This document shows positions 8,162-16,875 of a stretch of 64,000 nt of DNA, piece by piece. The position numbers were made by a program, and so were the translations under genes. The notes beneath the pieces were generated by a model. The model worked only from the letters and a program-made list of their open reading frames with translations, searched no databases and had not been told where the DNA came from. Source of the stretch: Stenotrophomonas sp. 704A1 (GTDB taxonomy: Bacteria; Pseudomonadota; Gammaproteobacteria; Xanthomonadales; Xanthomonadaceae); contig NZ_CP130831.1 in NCBI RefSeq assembly GCF_030549525.1, forward strand, positions 2,691,501 through 2,755,500, in the 5' to 3' direction. Numbering within the stretch: the stretch's first letter is position 1; the number at the start of each line of letters is the position of its first letter.

Positions 8162-8488
8162 TTACAGATGCAACGCGATCGCGGCCTCGATCTGTTGCGG
8201 CGACTGGAACCCGGCCAGGCGCGTACGTTCGTCGCCGTCACGGAACAAGGACAGCGTCGGCGTCTGCCGCAACCCCAGCTCCCTGAAGAACGCCTCGCCC
8301 ACCACTTCCAGCTGTACGCGCAGCAGCGTGGTGCCCTGCCCCGCCAGGCTGTTGGCCACGCGATGCAGCGACATCTCCAGCATGCGGCAGCCGGGGCACT
8401 GGTCCTTGTGGAAGTCCACCAGCACCCGTGGGTGTTCGGCCAGCAGCTGCTGGAACTGTTCAGGCGTGGTGGCGTCGATGATCTGCAT
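8162..8488 (-). CDS. Thioredoxin-family protein in the nrd operon
   Basis: A 108-residue cytoplasmic thioredoxin-fold protein with a non-standard active site CPGC (Cys31-Cys34) instead of WCGPC, and a cis-Pro motif (RQTPTLSLF). As the last gene of the nrdA-nrdB-flavodoxin operon it probably re-reduces the active-site or C-terminal disulfide of the NrdA subunit, a role filled by NrdH, thioredoxin or glutaredoxin elsewhere. The ATG 8488 (MQIIDATTP) is preferred over an in-frame ATG 45 bp upstream. It overlaps the flavodoxin gene by 29 bp, which suggests coupled translation. Confidence 0.8.
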   Translation of the reverse strand: MQIIDATTPEQFQQLLAEHPRVLVDFHKDQCPGCRMLEMSLHRVANSLAGQGTTLLRVQLEVVGEAFFRELGLRQTPTLSLFRDGDERTRLAGFQSPQQIEAAIALHL

Positions 8489-9002
8489 CGTGCGTGCTCC
8501 GGTAATGGGCCAGGACCGCGTCGGTCCAGGCATCGATGGCAGCGGCGTGGCGTTCGCCGTGCGGCATCTGTTCGATTTCCAGTGGCGGGTAGTCGCTGCG
8601 GAAATAGCGCCGCAGCCGATGCACGGCGCCGCAGTAGTATTCCTGCCCCCACTGCGTCTCGCCGGTACCGAACACCGCCAGCTGCCGCGGCCGCTCGCCG
8701 CGTTCGGCGATGCCGGCCACCCACGCCTTCATTTCCGCCGGGGTGCGGCCGGCGTTGTCGGTCCAGCAGCCCAGCAGCACCAGGTCGGCCTCATCGGCCG
8801 CCAGCGGCGGCGCCTGGCGCAGGTCGTCGGCCTCCTGCCAGTGCACCGCATGGCCGGCGCCGCGGCAGCGCGCGGCGATGTGCCGCGCCAGCTCGCGGGT
8901 ATTGCCGCTCAGCGAGGCGACCACGATCAGGATGCTGAGCGCGGGGCCGTGCTCAGAGGTCGTCGAAGCCGTTGTCGACGTTGGTCTTCTTGTAACTTGC
9001 AT
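8460..9002 (-). CDS. Flavodoxin-like protein in the nrd operon
   Basis: A flavodoxin-fold protein of up to 180 residues. The phosphate-binding loop for FMN is ASLSGNTRELA, following a hydrophobic first strand (SILIVV); later motifs are LGCWTDNAGRTP and VFGTGETQWG. It is larger than NrdI (about 130 residues), and I do not identify it as NrdI. Its place after nrdB suggests that it delivers electrons for assembly or repair of the NrdB metal-radical cofactor, where E. coli uses the ferredoxin YfaE. The only ATG in frame before the conserved part is 9002, overlapping nrdB by 50 bp. A CTG start nearer to SILIVV cannot be excluded. Confidence 0.75.
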   Translation of the reverse strand: MQVTRRPTSTTASTTSEHGPALSILIVVASLSGNTRELARHIAARCRGAGHAVHWQEADDLRQAPPLAADEADLVLLGCWTDNAGRTPAEMKAWVAGIAERGERPRQLAVFGTGETQWGQEYYCGAVHRLRRYFRSDYPPLEIEQMPHGERHAAAIDAWTDAVLAHYRSTHDADHRRHHA

Positions 9003-9993
9003 TGCGCATCTCGAAGAAGTCGGTCTTGGTTTCGGTGAAGTTGTCGGCGTAGGCCTTGATCCACGGCATCACGTTGTCAGTGGTATCGCTGTACAGGCGC
9101 TCGATGCCGAGCATGCCGGCCATCTTGTTGGCGCGGTACTTCACGTAACGCACCATCTCGTCCACGTCGATGCCATCGATGCCGTCCAGCACCTCCGCCG
9201 ACCACTGCGTCTCCAGCTCGATGGCGTGCTCGAAGGCACCGTGCACATAGGCAGTGAGTTCGTTGGTCTGCAGTTCCGGGTTCTCGCCGACGATGGCGCG
9301 GATCACCTCGCTGATGAACTTGGTGTGGGCCAGCTCGTCGCGGTTGATGAAGCTGATGATCTTGCCGGTGCCGGTCATGCGGTTCTGCCGCACCAGGTTG
9401 TAGAAGTAGGCGAAGCCGGAATAGAAGTTGATGCCTTCCAGGGTCGAGGACTGGATCAGCGACCTGAGCAGGGTTTCGGCAGTCTTCTCGCGCATGAAGT
9501 CGTCATACGCTCCCATGATCGGTGCGTTGCGCTTGATGATGGTCGGATGGGTGCGGGCCAGCTCGAATACCCGGTTCTGGTTGGGCAGGTCGGTGATCGA
9601 GGCCAGCACGTAGCTGTAGCTTTCGTTGTGGATCACTTCCTGCTGGCCGATGATCGCCGCATTGGCATGCGCGGCCGGGTCGGTGATGTACTCGGCGACG
9701 TTGTAGATGAAGCGGGTCTGCGGCGAATCCAGCGTCGCCAGCAGCCCGATGATCGAGTCATAGGCGTTCTTCTCGCGCCCGGACAGCTCGCCGTACTGGC
9801 GGGCGTCCAGCTTCATGTCGACCTCGTCGGGAATCCAGAAGTTGGTCGACAGTTCCTTGTAGGCCCGATAGAACGACGGGTACGGAATGTCGTTCCAGTT
9901 CAGGATGCCGCTGGTGCGGCCGTTGATGATGCCGGTGCTGCGGTTGGGGTGGCGCGGTTCGAGGATCTTGATGCGGTCGAGGGGGGTTGCCAT
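8953..9993 (-). CDS. nrdB: Class I ribonucleoside-diphosphate reductase, beta (radical) subunit NrdB
   Basis: A 346-residue ferritin-like R2 subunit that generates the radical needed by NrdA to make deoxyribonucleotides. Metal ligands by family alignment are Asp89, Glu119, His122 (QQEVIHNESY), Glu186, Glu220 and His223 (NRDELAH). The radical tyrosine is Tyr126. The NrdA-docking tail is acidic (NVDNGFDDL). The ATG at 9993 (MATPLDRIKI) follows a SMAG-containing spacer of 95 bp after nrdA. Whether the cofactor is Fe2, Mn2 or mixed cannot be read from the ligands. Confidence 0.94.
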   Translation of the reverse strand: MATPLDRIKILEPRHPNRSTGIINGRTSGILNWNDIPYPSFYRAYKELSTNFWIPDEVDMKLDARQYGELSGREKNAYDSIIGLLATLDSPQTRFIYNVAEYITDPAAHANAAIIGQQEVIHNESYSYVLASITDLPNQNRVFELARTHPTIIKRNAPIMGAYDDFMREKTAETLLRSLIQSSTLEGINFYSGFAYFYNLVRQNRMTGTGKIISFINRDELAHTKFISEVIRAIVGENPELQTNELTAYVHGAFEHAIELETQWSAEVLDGIDGIDVDEMVRYVKYRANKMAGMLGIERLYSDTTDNVMPWIKAYADNFTETKTDFFEMRNASYKKTNVDNGFDDL

Positions 9994-10008
9994 GGTCCTG
10001 CCTGCAGG

Positions 10009-10083
10009 GGTAGCGCCGGGCCGTGCCCGGCGGAAGGTGCGTATGCCGCGCGGTGCGCTCGCCGGGCCCGGCCCGGCGCTGCC
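10009..10083. repeat. Inverted SMAG/REP pair inside the nrd operon
   Basis: A degenerate pair of facing palindromes, TAGCGCCGGGCCGTGCCCGG (from 10011) and CGCCGGGCCCGGCCCGGCGC (from 10060), fills the nrdA-nrdB spacer. Inside an operon such hairpins could set the ratio of the two subunits by protecting nrdA mRNA or attenuating nrdB; this is inference. Confidence 0.7.
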
Positions 10084-10088
10084 GGTGG

Positions 10089-12467
10089 TCAGCTCGAACA
10101 CCACTCGCATTCGCTGATGTCGATGTCGTTGGAGCGCACGTAGTAGGTGGTCTTCAGGCCTTCGCGCCAGGCGCTCAGGTGCAGCTCCAGCAGAGTGCTG
10201 GCGCGGATGGTGCTGGGCACGTACAGGTTGAAGCTGATCGACTGGTCCACGTGGCGCTGGCGACGCGCGTTCTGGCGCACGCTGGCGAACTGGTCCACCT
10301 TGTAGGCGCCCTTCTCGTAGTACGGCCAGGTCTCCAGCGACAGGCCCGGCGCCGCCACCGGCCGGCGGAAGTCCTTCTTTTCCTCGTAGTAGAACGCGCT
10401 GTAGATCGGGTCGATGGAGGCGGTGGAACCGGCGATCTGCGCGGTGCTCATGTTCGGCGCGACGGCCAGCAGCCAGCCATTGCGCAGGCCGTGCGTGGCG
10501 ACCTCGCGGGCCAGGCTGTCCCACGCGGCGCCGCGGTAGTCGCGGTCACGGAAGTAGCGCCCGTTGTGCCAGTCGCTGCCAACGAACATCGGGTAGCTGC
10601 CCTTCTCCTTGGCCAGCTGCGCGCTGGCCTGGATGGTCAGGAAGTTGATGCGTTCGAACAGGCGGTCGGAGAGCGCTTCGGCTTCGGGTGACTCCCACTG
10701 GATGGCCTGCTGCGCCAGCAGGTGGTGCCAACCGAACGTGCCCAGGCCGATCGCGCGGTACTTGCGGTTGGTGATGGTGGCCTGCGGTACCGGCAATGCG
10801 TTGAGGTCGATGACGTTGTCGAGCATCCGCACCTGGATCGGGATCAGGCGCTCCAGCACGTCGGTGGCCAGCAGGTCGTCCGGCGCGCTGATCGCACGGC
10901 CGAGGTTGATCGAGGACAGGTTGCAGACCACGAAGTCGCCGGCGCGCCGCGTGGTGACGATCTGGTCGCCACTGACGATCTCCTGGATCATCCGTGTCGG
11001 GCTCATGTTCTGCAGGATCTCGGTGCACAGGTTGCTGGAATAGACCATCCCCGCGTGCTTGTTCGGGTTCTTCCGGTTGACTTCGTCACGGTAGAACAGG
11101 AACGGGTTGCCGGTTTCCAGCTGGCTGAGCATGATCCGCTTGAACAGGTCGATCGCCTTCACCGTACGGCGGCTGATGCGCTCGTCGGCCACCAGTTCGG
11201 CATAGCGGTCGCGGAAGCTGCCCGCACCGCGGGACTCGTCGTAGAAGTCCTGCAGGTACCAGCCCTTGGCCTGCTTCACTTCGTGCGGATCGAACAGGTA
11301 CCAGTCGGCGCGCCGCTCCACGGCTTCCATGAACAGGTCCGGCACGCAGATGGCGGTGAACACATCGTGCGCGCGCAGGCGCTGATCACCGTTGTTCAGG
11401 CGCAGGTCCATGAACGCTTCGATGTCGCGGTGCCAGACGTCCAGGTACACCGCCACCGCGCCCTTGCGCTGGCCCAGCTGATCGACCGACACGGCCGTGT
11501 TGTTAAGCTGCTTGATCCACGGCACCACGCCGCCGGAGGAATTGGGTACGCCGCGGATCGGCGCACCGCTGCTGCGCACATAGCCCAGGTAGGCGCCGAC
11601 ACCGCCACCGTGCTTGGACACGCGCGCGATATCGGTATTGGAGTCGTAGATCCCCTGCAGGCTGTCGTCCACCGTGTCGATGAAGCAGCTGGACAGCTGG
11701 CCACCGACCTTGCCGGCGTTGGCCAGGGTCGGTGTGGCCACCGTCATGTACAGGTTGGACAGCGCCCAGTACGCCTCGCCGACAAGCTGCATGCGCCGCT
11801 CGCGCCCGCTTTCACCAGGTCCGCCCTCGTCCTGCATCAGGTACAGCGCGATGGTCAGCCAGCGCTCCTGCGGCAGTTCATAGACGTCACGGCTGCGGTC
11901 GCTGGCCAGGTAACGGGTGGCCAGCAGGTACAGGCCGTTGTAGGCGAACAGGCGGTCACGATCGGGGTCGATCATGTCACCGGCCCGCTGCAGCTCTTCC
12001 TTCGAATAGCAGCGCAGGATGTCGTTGCTGTAGATGCCGCGGTCGGCCAGGCTTTCCTGCAGGCCTACGTAGGAGCCGTACTTCAGGCTGACATCGTAGA
12101 AGCGGTTGCGGCTGGCGCGCTTGTACAGCCGTCGCAGGTACAGGCGTGCGGCGAACTGTTCCCAGTCGGGTGCGACCAGGTCCACGCGCGATTCCGCTTC
12201 GCGGATCAGCAGGTCGACCAGATCGTCGGCACTGATGCTCGGTTTGCGTTCGACCATCGCCTGCACCACGCGGCGGTAGTCGGCCACATCCAGCTGCGGC
12301 AGTTCGGCATGGATGGCATCGATGCTGCGCTGCAGGCGCTGCGCGTCGAATGGCAGGCGGCGGTTGCCCGCCTCCTTGGTGATCCAGGTGGGCACCTGCT
12401 CGCCGCCCACGCGCAGGGCGTCGCCGGCGCCGGCCAGATCGGCCACGCGGAAGGTACTGTCGGTCAT
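10089..12467 (-). CDS. nrdA: Class I ribonucleoside-diphosphate reductase, alpha (catalytic) subunit NrdA
   Basis: A 792-residue catalytic subunit. An N-terminal ATP-cone (about residues 25-115, from VPTWITKEAGNRRLPFDAQR) would give allosteric activity control. The catalytic site shows SSCFIDTVDDS (first redox Cys), SNLCTEI (thiyl Cys and Glu) and VVCNLSS (second redox Cys). The radical-transfer tyrosines are in KTTYYVRS, and the C-terminal cysteine pair is CEWC. The ATG 12467 begins MTDSTFRVAD; the open frame continues upstream with no family similarity. The ATP-cone and length fit class Ia rather than Ib. Confidence 0.95.
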   Translation of the reverse strand: MTDSTFRVADLAGAGDALRVGGEQVPTWITKEAGNRRLPFDAQRLQRSIDAIHAELPQLDVADYRRVVQAMVERKPSISADDLVDLLIREAESRVDLVAPDWEQFAARLYLRRLYKRASRNRFYDVSLKYGSYVGLQESLADRGIYSNDILRCYSKEELQRAGDMIDPDRDRLFAYNGLYLLATRYLASDRSRDVYELPQERWLTIALYLMQDEGGPGESGRERRMQLVGEAYWALSNLYMTVATPTLANAGKVGGQLSSCFIDTVDDSLQGIYDSNTDIARVSKHGGGVGAYLGYVRSSGAPIRGVPNSSGGVVPWIKQLNNTAVSVDQLGQRKGAVAVYLDVWHRDIEAFMDLRLNNGDQRLRAHDVFTAICVPDLFMEAVERRADWYLFDPHEVKQAKGWYLQDFYDESRGAGSFRDRYAELVADERISRRTVKAIDLFKRIMLSQLETGNPFLFYRDEVNRKNPNKHAGMVYSSNLCTEILQNMSPTRMIQEIVSGDQIVTTRRAGDFVVCNLSSINLGRAISAPDDLLATDVLERLIPIQVRMLDNVIDLNALPVPQATITNRKYRAIGLGTFGWHHLLAQQAIQWESPEAEALSDRLFERINFLTIQASAQLAKEKGSYPMFVGSDWHNGRYFRDRDYRGAAWDSLAREVATHGLRNGWLLAVAPNMSTAQIAGSTASIDPIYSAFYYEEKKDFRRPVAAPGLSLETWPYYEKGAYKVDQFASVRQNARRQRHVDQSISFNLYVPSTIRASTLLELHLSAWREGLKTTYYVRSNDIDISECEWCSS

Positions 12468-12899
12468 TGTCGTGCTGCTCCAGGCTCGCGCGCGGGGTGG
12501 CGTTCGATGCCATGGCGGCCCAGCACGCGATACCGGCGCACGGGGCGAACGGGTGGATGTGCCAGCGCACGGGAACGGAGGTCGTCGGCATCTGCCTGCG
12601 CCTGCGGCCGGTATCCGGGCCGTGGGGGCGACCTGCGTCCGCACGATGGCGGCCGCGTCGACACGGCAAGCCTTCAGGGGCGGGCCGCGGGACGTTTGCT
12701 GCATGTCCGGCGGCGGCGGCTGACCGGGAGTGACGGCCACAACATAGTGGGGATATCCGGACTCGTCAACACAAGATGCGGTAATCAGCACAGGTCGCGA
12801 CCATCGGTCGCAGGATGCCGTGTTGCACCTGCGCCGCCTTGTCGACAACGCCTGCGTCCCCAGTTCGGTACAACATCAACTTTCCCCGGAACACCGCCC
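12468..12899. other. 432-bp divergent intergenic region: nrdA promoter and long leader
   Basis: No convincing gene was seen. On the minus strand a good promoter (TTGACG, 17 bp, TATGTT) lies at 12741-12769, which gives nrdA a leader of about 265 nt. The rest of the leader is very GC-rich, with several potential stems. The right-hand part carries the promoter and ribosome site for the divergent oxidoreductase at 12900. No known riboswitch was recognised. Confidence 0.5.
12741..12769 (-). promoter_or_regulatory. Predicted nrdA promoter
   Basis: TTGACG (12769-12764) and TATGTT (12746-12741) are separated by 17 bp, close to the sigma-70 consensus. The -10 lies within CCAC-TATGTT-GTGG, an inverted repeat that may be an operator. 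It is 2 bp too short to fit the NrdR box. Confidence 0.55.
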
Positions 12900-13877
12900 A
12901 TGCGCGCTGCCCAGTACCCCTCCTTCGGCGACCCGGCCGACGTCCTTGCCATTGCCGATGCCGCCCTGCCCGAGCCCGGCCCCGGCGAGGTGCGCATCCG
13001 CACCGTGCTGGCGTCGATCCACAACCACGACCTGCTGACCGTGCGTGGCCTGTACGGCTACAAGCCGACGCTGCCGGCGATCGGTGGCAGTGAAGCACTG
13101 GGCGTGGTCGATGCGCTCGGCGACGGTGTCGACGGCCTGCAGATCGGCCAGCGGGTTGCCGCCGCCTCGGTGCACGGCACCTGGGCCGAAGCGTTCATCG
13201 CACCGGCACGCATGGTGATTCCGATGCCGGAAGCGATCCCCGACGAAATGGCCGCACAGCTGATCGCGATGCCGCTGAGCGCGCTGATGCTGCTGGAGTT
13301 CCTGAAGGTGGAGACCGGCCAGTGGATCGTGCAGAACACCGCCAATGGCGCGGTGGGCAAGTCACTGGCGATGCTGGCACGCGCTCGCGGTGTCAACGTG
13401 GCCAACCTGGTGCGCAATGCGAAGGCGGCGGCGCAGCTGCAGGCGCTGGGCATCGACCACGTGTTCGATACCTCGGTGGACGGCTGGAAGGACCGCGTCC
13501 GCGAAGCCACCGGCGAAGCGCAGGCCGCGGCGGCGGTGGACTCCATCGGCGGCGACGCCAGCGCCGATCTGGTCGACCTGCTGGGCCACCACGGCACCCT
13601 GGTGTCGTTCGGGGTGATGAGCGGCGAGCCGATGCGCATTCCTGCCGGTGGCCTGATCTACAAGGAAGCCACGGTGAAGGGCTTCTGGGGCAGCAAGGTC
13701 AGCCAGGCGATGGCGGTGGAAGACAAGCGCCGGCTGGTGGGCGAACTGCTGCAGCGCGCCGCCAGCGGCGAACTGACCCTGCCGGTGGACGCCATCTTCG
13801 CGCTGGACGATATCCAGGCCGCGGCGACCGCCAGCGCGCAGCCGGGGCGTGGCGGCAAGGTGCTGCTGCGCGTCTGA
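12900..13877 (+). CDS. Zinc-free medium-chain oxidoreductase (quinone/enoyl reductase type)
   Basis: A 325-residue MDR-superfamily NADPH-dependent oxidoreductase. It has a GroES-like N-terminal domain (residues 1-115, with SIHNHDLLTVRG and GSEALGVVDALG). A Rossmann domain follows, with the nucleotide motif NGAVGKSLAMLARARG in place of the usual GxGxxG. The zinc-binding cysteines of alcohol dehydrogenases are absent. It resembles mitochondrial-type 2-enoyl reductases (MECR/ETR1) and quinone reductases, and the substrate is unknown. The ATG at 12900 (MRAAQYPSFG) fits the family's start. It is divergent from nrdA and appears monocistronic, followed by a SMAG repeat. Confidence 0.85.
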   Translation: MRAAQYPSFGDPADVLAIADAALPEPGPGEVRIRTVLASIHNHDLLTVRGLYGYKPTLPAIGGSEALGVVDALGDGVDGLQIGQRVAAASVHGTWAEAFIAPARMVIPMPEAIPDEMAAQLIAMPLSALMLLEFLKVETGQWIVQNTANGAVGKSLAMLARARGVNVANLVRNAKAAAQLQALGIDHVFDTSVDGWKDRVREATGEAQAAAAVDSIGGDASADLVDLLGHHGTLVSFGVMSGEPMRIPAGGLIYKEATVKGFWGSKVSQAMAVEDKRRLVGELLQRAASGELTLPVDAIFALDDIQAAATASAQPGRGGKVLLRV

Positions 13878-13898
13878 AGCAGCGCCATCGACACCACG

Positions 13899-13921
13899 GT
13901 AGCGCCGGGCCATGCCCGGCG
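13899..13921. repeat. Single SMAG/REP palindrome
   Basis: GTAGCGCCGGGCCATGCCCG-GCG sits between the convergent oxidoreductase and betT stops. It can form a GCCGGGC/GCCCGGC hairpin and may serve as a shared terminator. Confidence 0.75.
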
Positions 13922-13929
13922 CCCGCGCA

Positions 13930-15909
13930 TCACCGGCTCAGATGCAGGAACTGCAGGTGCCGTTCGTACTGGCTGATGATGTCGTTGATGATCTGCTTGC
14001 GGCTGTAGCCGACCAGGTCGTAGTCCTGGCTGCCTTCGTACAGGTGCACCTCGGCGCGGTAATAGCGCTGGTTGCGCAGCTGCTGGGCGGCGAAGGACGG
14101 GGTCAGGTAGCCGCTGAGGATCACCCGGTACTGGAAGTCCTGCTGCTCGCCATGGTTGACCGACAGTTCCATGTCACCGGCATCGAACCGCGTATGCACC
14201 TCCCAGCCCTGCCCGCGAAGCTGCTCGGCCACCGCTTCCATCGCCGGCTTCACCGTGTCGTCCATGAAACGGTAGACCTGGTCGCGCACCGGGAAGTGCA
14301 TGGCCTGGCTCAGCCGCTGGCGCCAGCCCTGGTGGTGGCGGTCATCGCCGATCAGCGGTGACGGGCGGTACTGCTGCGCGCGCTTGCGGTGCGATTCGTC
14401 GCTGAAGGCCCGGGTCAGGCCCCACATCATCAGCAGCAGTACCGCCGAGAACGGCAGCGAGGCAAGCACCACCGCCGATTTCAGCGCATCGATGTTGCCG
14501 GCCAGCAGCAGGCCGGCGGTCAGCACCGCGATCACCGCGCCCCAGAACACCCGCAGCCACCGCGGGCCATCGTCTTCCGGCGCGCCGCCGTGCGAGGACA
14601 AGGTCGACAGCACCACCGCACCGGAATCGGCCGAGGTGACGAAGAAGATGAAGCTGACCAGCACGGTCACCGCGATCACCACCTTGCTCCACGGATAGCC
14701 GTCCAGCAGCGCGTACAGCACCGTGGGCGGGTCATCCACGGCCAGCTGCGCGAGCTGCTGCTGGCCATGGTGCAGTACCTGGTCCAGCGCGCTGTTGCCG
14801 AAGATGGACAGCCAGGCCAGGGTGAAGCCGAGCGGGATCAGCAGTACGCCGAACACGAATTCGCGGATGGTGCGGCCGCGCGAAATGCGCGCGATGAACA
14901 GACCGACGAACGGCGCCCAGCCGATCCACCAGGCCCAGTAGAACACCGTCCAGCCGCCCAGCCATTCCGGGCGGCCGCCATAGGCATAGACATCGAAACT
15001 CTTGCCGACCACGCTGCCCAGGTAGTCGCCCAGGTTCTGCATCAGCGTGCTCAGCAGGTACTGGGTGGGACCGGCGCAGAGCATGAACAGCACCAGCGCG
15101 ATGGCCAGCAGCATGTTGATGTTGGCCATCCAGCGCACGCCCTTCTCCACGCCGGACACCGCCACGGCCACCGCCGCGCCCATCATGCTGACCACCAGCA
15201 CGATCTGCACGAAGTTCGAATGCGGGACGTCGAACAGGTGCGACAGGCCTGCGTTGAGGTGCAGCACGCCAAAGCCCATGTCCGCGCCGATGCCGAACAC
15301 GGTGGCGACGATGCCCAGCGCGTCCACGGTGTAGCCGATCGGTCCATTGATGCGCTTGCCGATCAGCGGGTACAGCGCCGAGCGCAGCGCCAGCGGCAGG
15401 TTGTGGCGGTAGGCGAAGTAGGCCATCGCCATCGCGGCCAGCGCGAACACGCCCCAGCCATGCAGGCCCCAGTGCAGGAACAGCAGCTGCATGGCCTGGC
15501 GCGCACCGGCCTCGCCGGCGGCCGGCGCGCCCTGTGGCGGTTGCAGGTAATGGGTCAGCGGCTCGGAAACACAGAAGAAGAACAGCGTGATGCTGATACC
15601 GGCGGCGAACAGCATGCCGGCCCAGGAGAGGTAGCTGAACTCCGGCTCGTCATGGTCGGCACCCAGCTTGATGCCGCCGTACTTGGACAGCGCCACGCCC
15701 ACCACGAACACCAGGTACAGGGTCATGGCCAGCAGGTAATACCAGCCCACGTTGAGCGCGGCCCAGTCCTGCGCCGTGACCAGCAGGCGGCCGGCGCCGA
15801 TGGGAAACAGGCTGACGAACAGTGCGAACGCAACGACGATGATCGCCGCGAAGGCGAAGACGGGCCGAAGGGTGCGCACCGGCTGATGTTGAGGCTCCAG
15901 TGCTTCCAT
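13930..15909 (-). CDS. betT: BCCT-family choline/betaine transporter, BetT-like
   Basis: A 659-residue inner-membrane transporter with about 12 transmembrane segments. The BCCT hallmark region is present (WAWWIGWAPFVGLFIARISR), as is the early GGIKLG motif. The long hydrophilic C-terminal tail (from about residue 530) is the feature of BetT that tunes high-affinity choline uptake to osmotic conditions. It would import choline for glycine betaine synthesis or catabolism. No bet dehydrogenase genes are next to it, so it is apparently a stand-alone gene. Confidence 0.88.
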   Translation of the reverse strand: MEALEPQHQPVRTLRPVFAFAAIIVVAFALFVSLFPIGAGRLLVTAQDWAALNVGWYYLLAMTLYLVFVVGVALSKYGGIKLGADHDEPEFSYLSWAGMLFAAGISITLFFFCVSEPLTHYLQPPQGAPAAGEAGARQAMQLLFLHWGLHGWGVFALAAMAMAYFAYRHNLPLALRSALYPLIGKRINGPIGYTVDALGIVATVFGIGADMGFGVLHLNAGLSHLFDVPHSNFVQIVLVVSMMGAAVAVAVSGVEKGVRWMANINMLLAIALVLFMLCAGPTQYLLSTLMQNLGDYLGSVVGKSFDVYAYGGRPEWLGGWTVFYWAWWIGWAPFVGLFIARISRGRTIREFVFGVLLIPLGFTLAWLSIFGNSALDQVLHHGQQQLAQLAVDDPPTVLYALLDGYPWSKVVIAVTVLVSFIFFVTSADSGAVVLSTLSSHGGAPEDDGPRWLRVFWGAVIAVLTAGLLLAGNIDALKSAVVLASLPFSAVLLLMMWGLTRAFSDESHRKRAQQYRPSPLIGDDRHHQGWRQRLSQAMHFPVRDQVYRFMDDTVKPAMEAVAEQLRGQGWEVHTRFDAGDMELSVNHGEQQDFQYRVILSGYLTPSFAAQQLRNQRYYRAEVHLYEGSQDYDLVGYSRKQIINDIISQYERHLQFLHLSR

Positions 15910-16108
15910 GGGCAGCCATCTCCGGGTCGATCAGAAGGTAAGCCGACCGATTCTGGATGAACCGCAGTGGACAAAGCATGAAGTGCAGGCACCGCGCAGC
16001 CCTGATCGGCCGGCGTTCCGTGCTACGCGCGCGTCCGCAGCCGTGCGGGTGCGCGCGCCGGCCGGCTCACTCCGGTCCCGTTACGACACACCGGACCCGT
16101 ACCGCCGC

Positions 16109-16489
16109 TCAGCCCAGCACGTGCACCGCGCACAGCTTGTTGCCGTCCGGATCGCGCAGGTACGCCAGGTACAGCTGGCGGCCGGCCTTGTGGCGGACCC
16201 CGGCCGGGTCTTCCACCGCAGTACCGCCGTGCGCGGTTCCAGCCTCCTGCCAGGCATGCACGGCCTGCGGGCTGTCCAGCGCGAATCCGATCGTGCCGCC
16301 ATTGGCATGGCAGGCCGCCTGGCCATCGATCGGCGGGGTGACGATGAACATCCGCCCATCCTTGATGTAGACCAGCTTGCCGTCTTCGTCGGTCATCCCC
16401 GGGCGCCCGCCGATGGCGACGAACAGGGCATCGTAGAAGCGGCGTGCAATGGCAAGATCGTTCGAACCGACGGTGACATGACTGAACAT
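16109..16489 (-). CDS. VOC/glyoxalase-family protein
   Basis: A 126-residue protein with the vicinal-oxygen-chelate fold, comparable to other single-domain VOC proteins. It begins MFSHVTVGSNDLAIARRFYD and ends with the typical RDPDGNKLCAVH. His4 (SHVTVG), His in CHANGGTIGF and the terminal region are candidate metal ligands. It may be a lyase, a dioxygenase-like enzyme or a resistance-type binding protein; the substrate cannot be told. The gene lies about 65 bp downstream of mdtI, on the same strand. Confidence 0.8.
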   Translation of the reverse strand: MFSHVTVGSNDLAIARRFYDALFVAIGGRPGMTDEDGKLVYIKDGRMFIVTPPIDGQAACHANGGTIGFALDSPQAVHAWQEAGTAHGGTAVEDPAGVRHKAGRQLYLAYLRDPDGNKLCAVHVLG

Positions 16490-16554
16490 GAGGGCACTCC
16501 GTTGCGGAAAGGCCGAGTGTCGGCCAGCGCAGCGGCATCTGCAATCGCCGCGGC

Positions 16555-16875
16555 TCAGGCGGTGCTGAGCAGCAGCACTGCAGCGGTCACCAGACCGATG
16601 CCGACCCAGCCGATCGGGCGCAGGCGGTTGCCGAACAACAGGCGGCCGCAGGTGGCGGTACCGATCACGCCGATCGCACCCCACATCGCATAGGCCGTGG
16701 CCAGATCCATGTAACGCACCGCCTGGCCCAGCAGGGCGAAGGCGATCCAGACCAGGATGATCGCGCCGACGCCCCATCGCCAGCGGCGGAAACCTTCCGA
16801 CTTGGCCACCATCATGTTGGCGGCGACGTCGATCAAGGCCGAACAGATCACGAAAAACAATGCCAAGGTATTCAT
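16555..16875 (-). CDS. mdtI: SMR-family efflux subunit, MdtI-like
   Basis: A 106-residue, four-helix small multidrug resistance protein. The MdtI-like features are DVAANMMVAKSEGFRRW in the first half and DLATAYAMWGAIG in helix 3. Together with the upstream partner it should form a heterodimeric exporter; in E. coli MdtJI exports spermidine. Its ATG overlaps the partner's TGA by one base (TGATG), implying translational coupling and 1:1 synthesis. An Asp (ALIDVAAN) replaces the central Glu of SMR proteins in this subunit, while the partner keeps Glu. Confidence 0.85.
   Translation of the reverse strand: MNTLALFFVICSALIDVAANMMVAKSEGFRRWRWGVGAIILVWIAFALLGQAVRYMDLATAYAMWGAIGVIGTATCGRLLFGNRLRPIGWVGIGLVTAAVLLLSTA

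Noticed and set aside
12468..12780. NrdR box upstream of nrdA
   Set aside because: CCAC-TATGTT-GTGG looked promising, but spacing is 2 bp short of the NrdR consensus and no second box with the usual spacing was found.
10722..12899. Plus-strand N-terminal extension of the oxidoreductase over nrdA
   Set aside because: The oxidoreductase starts normally at 12900; the extension is antisense to nrdA and has no family similarity.
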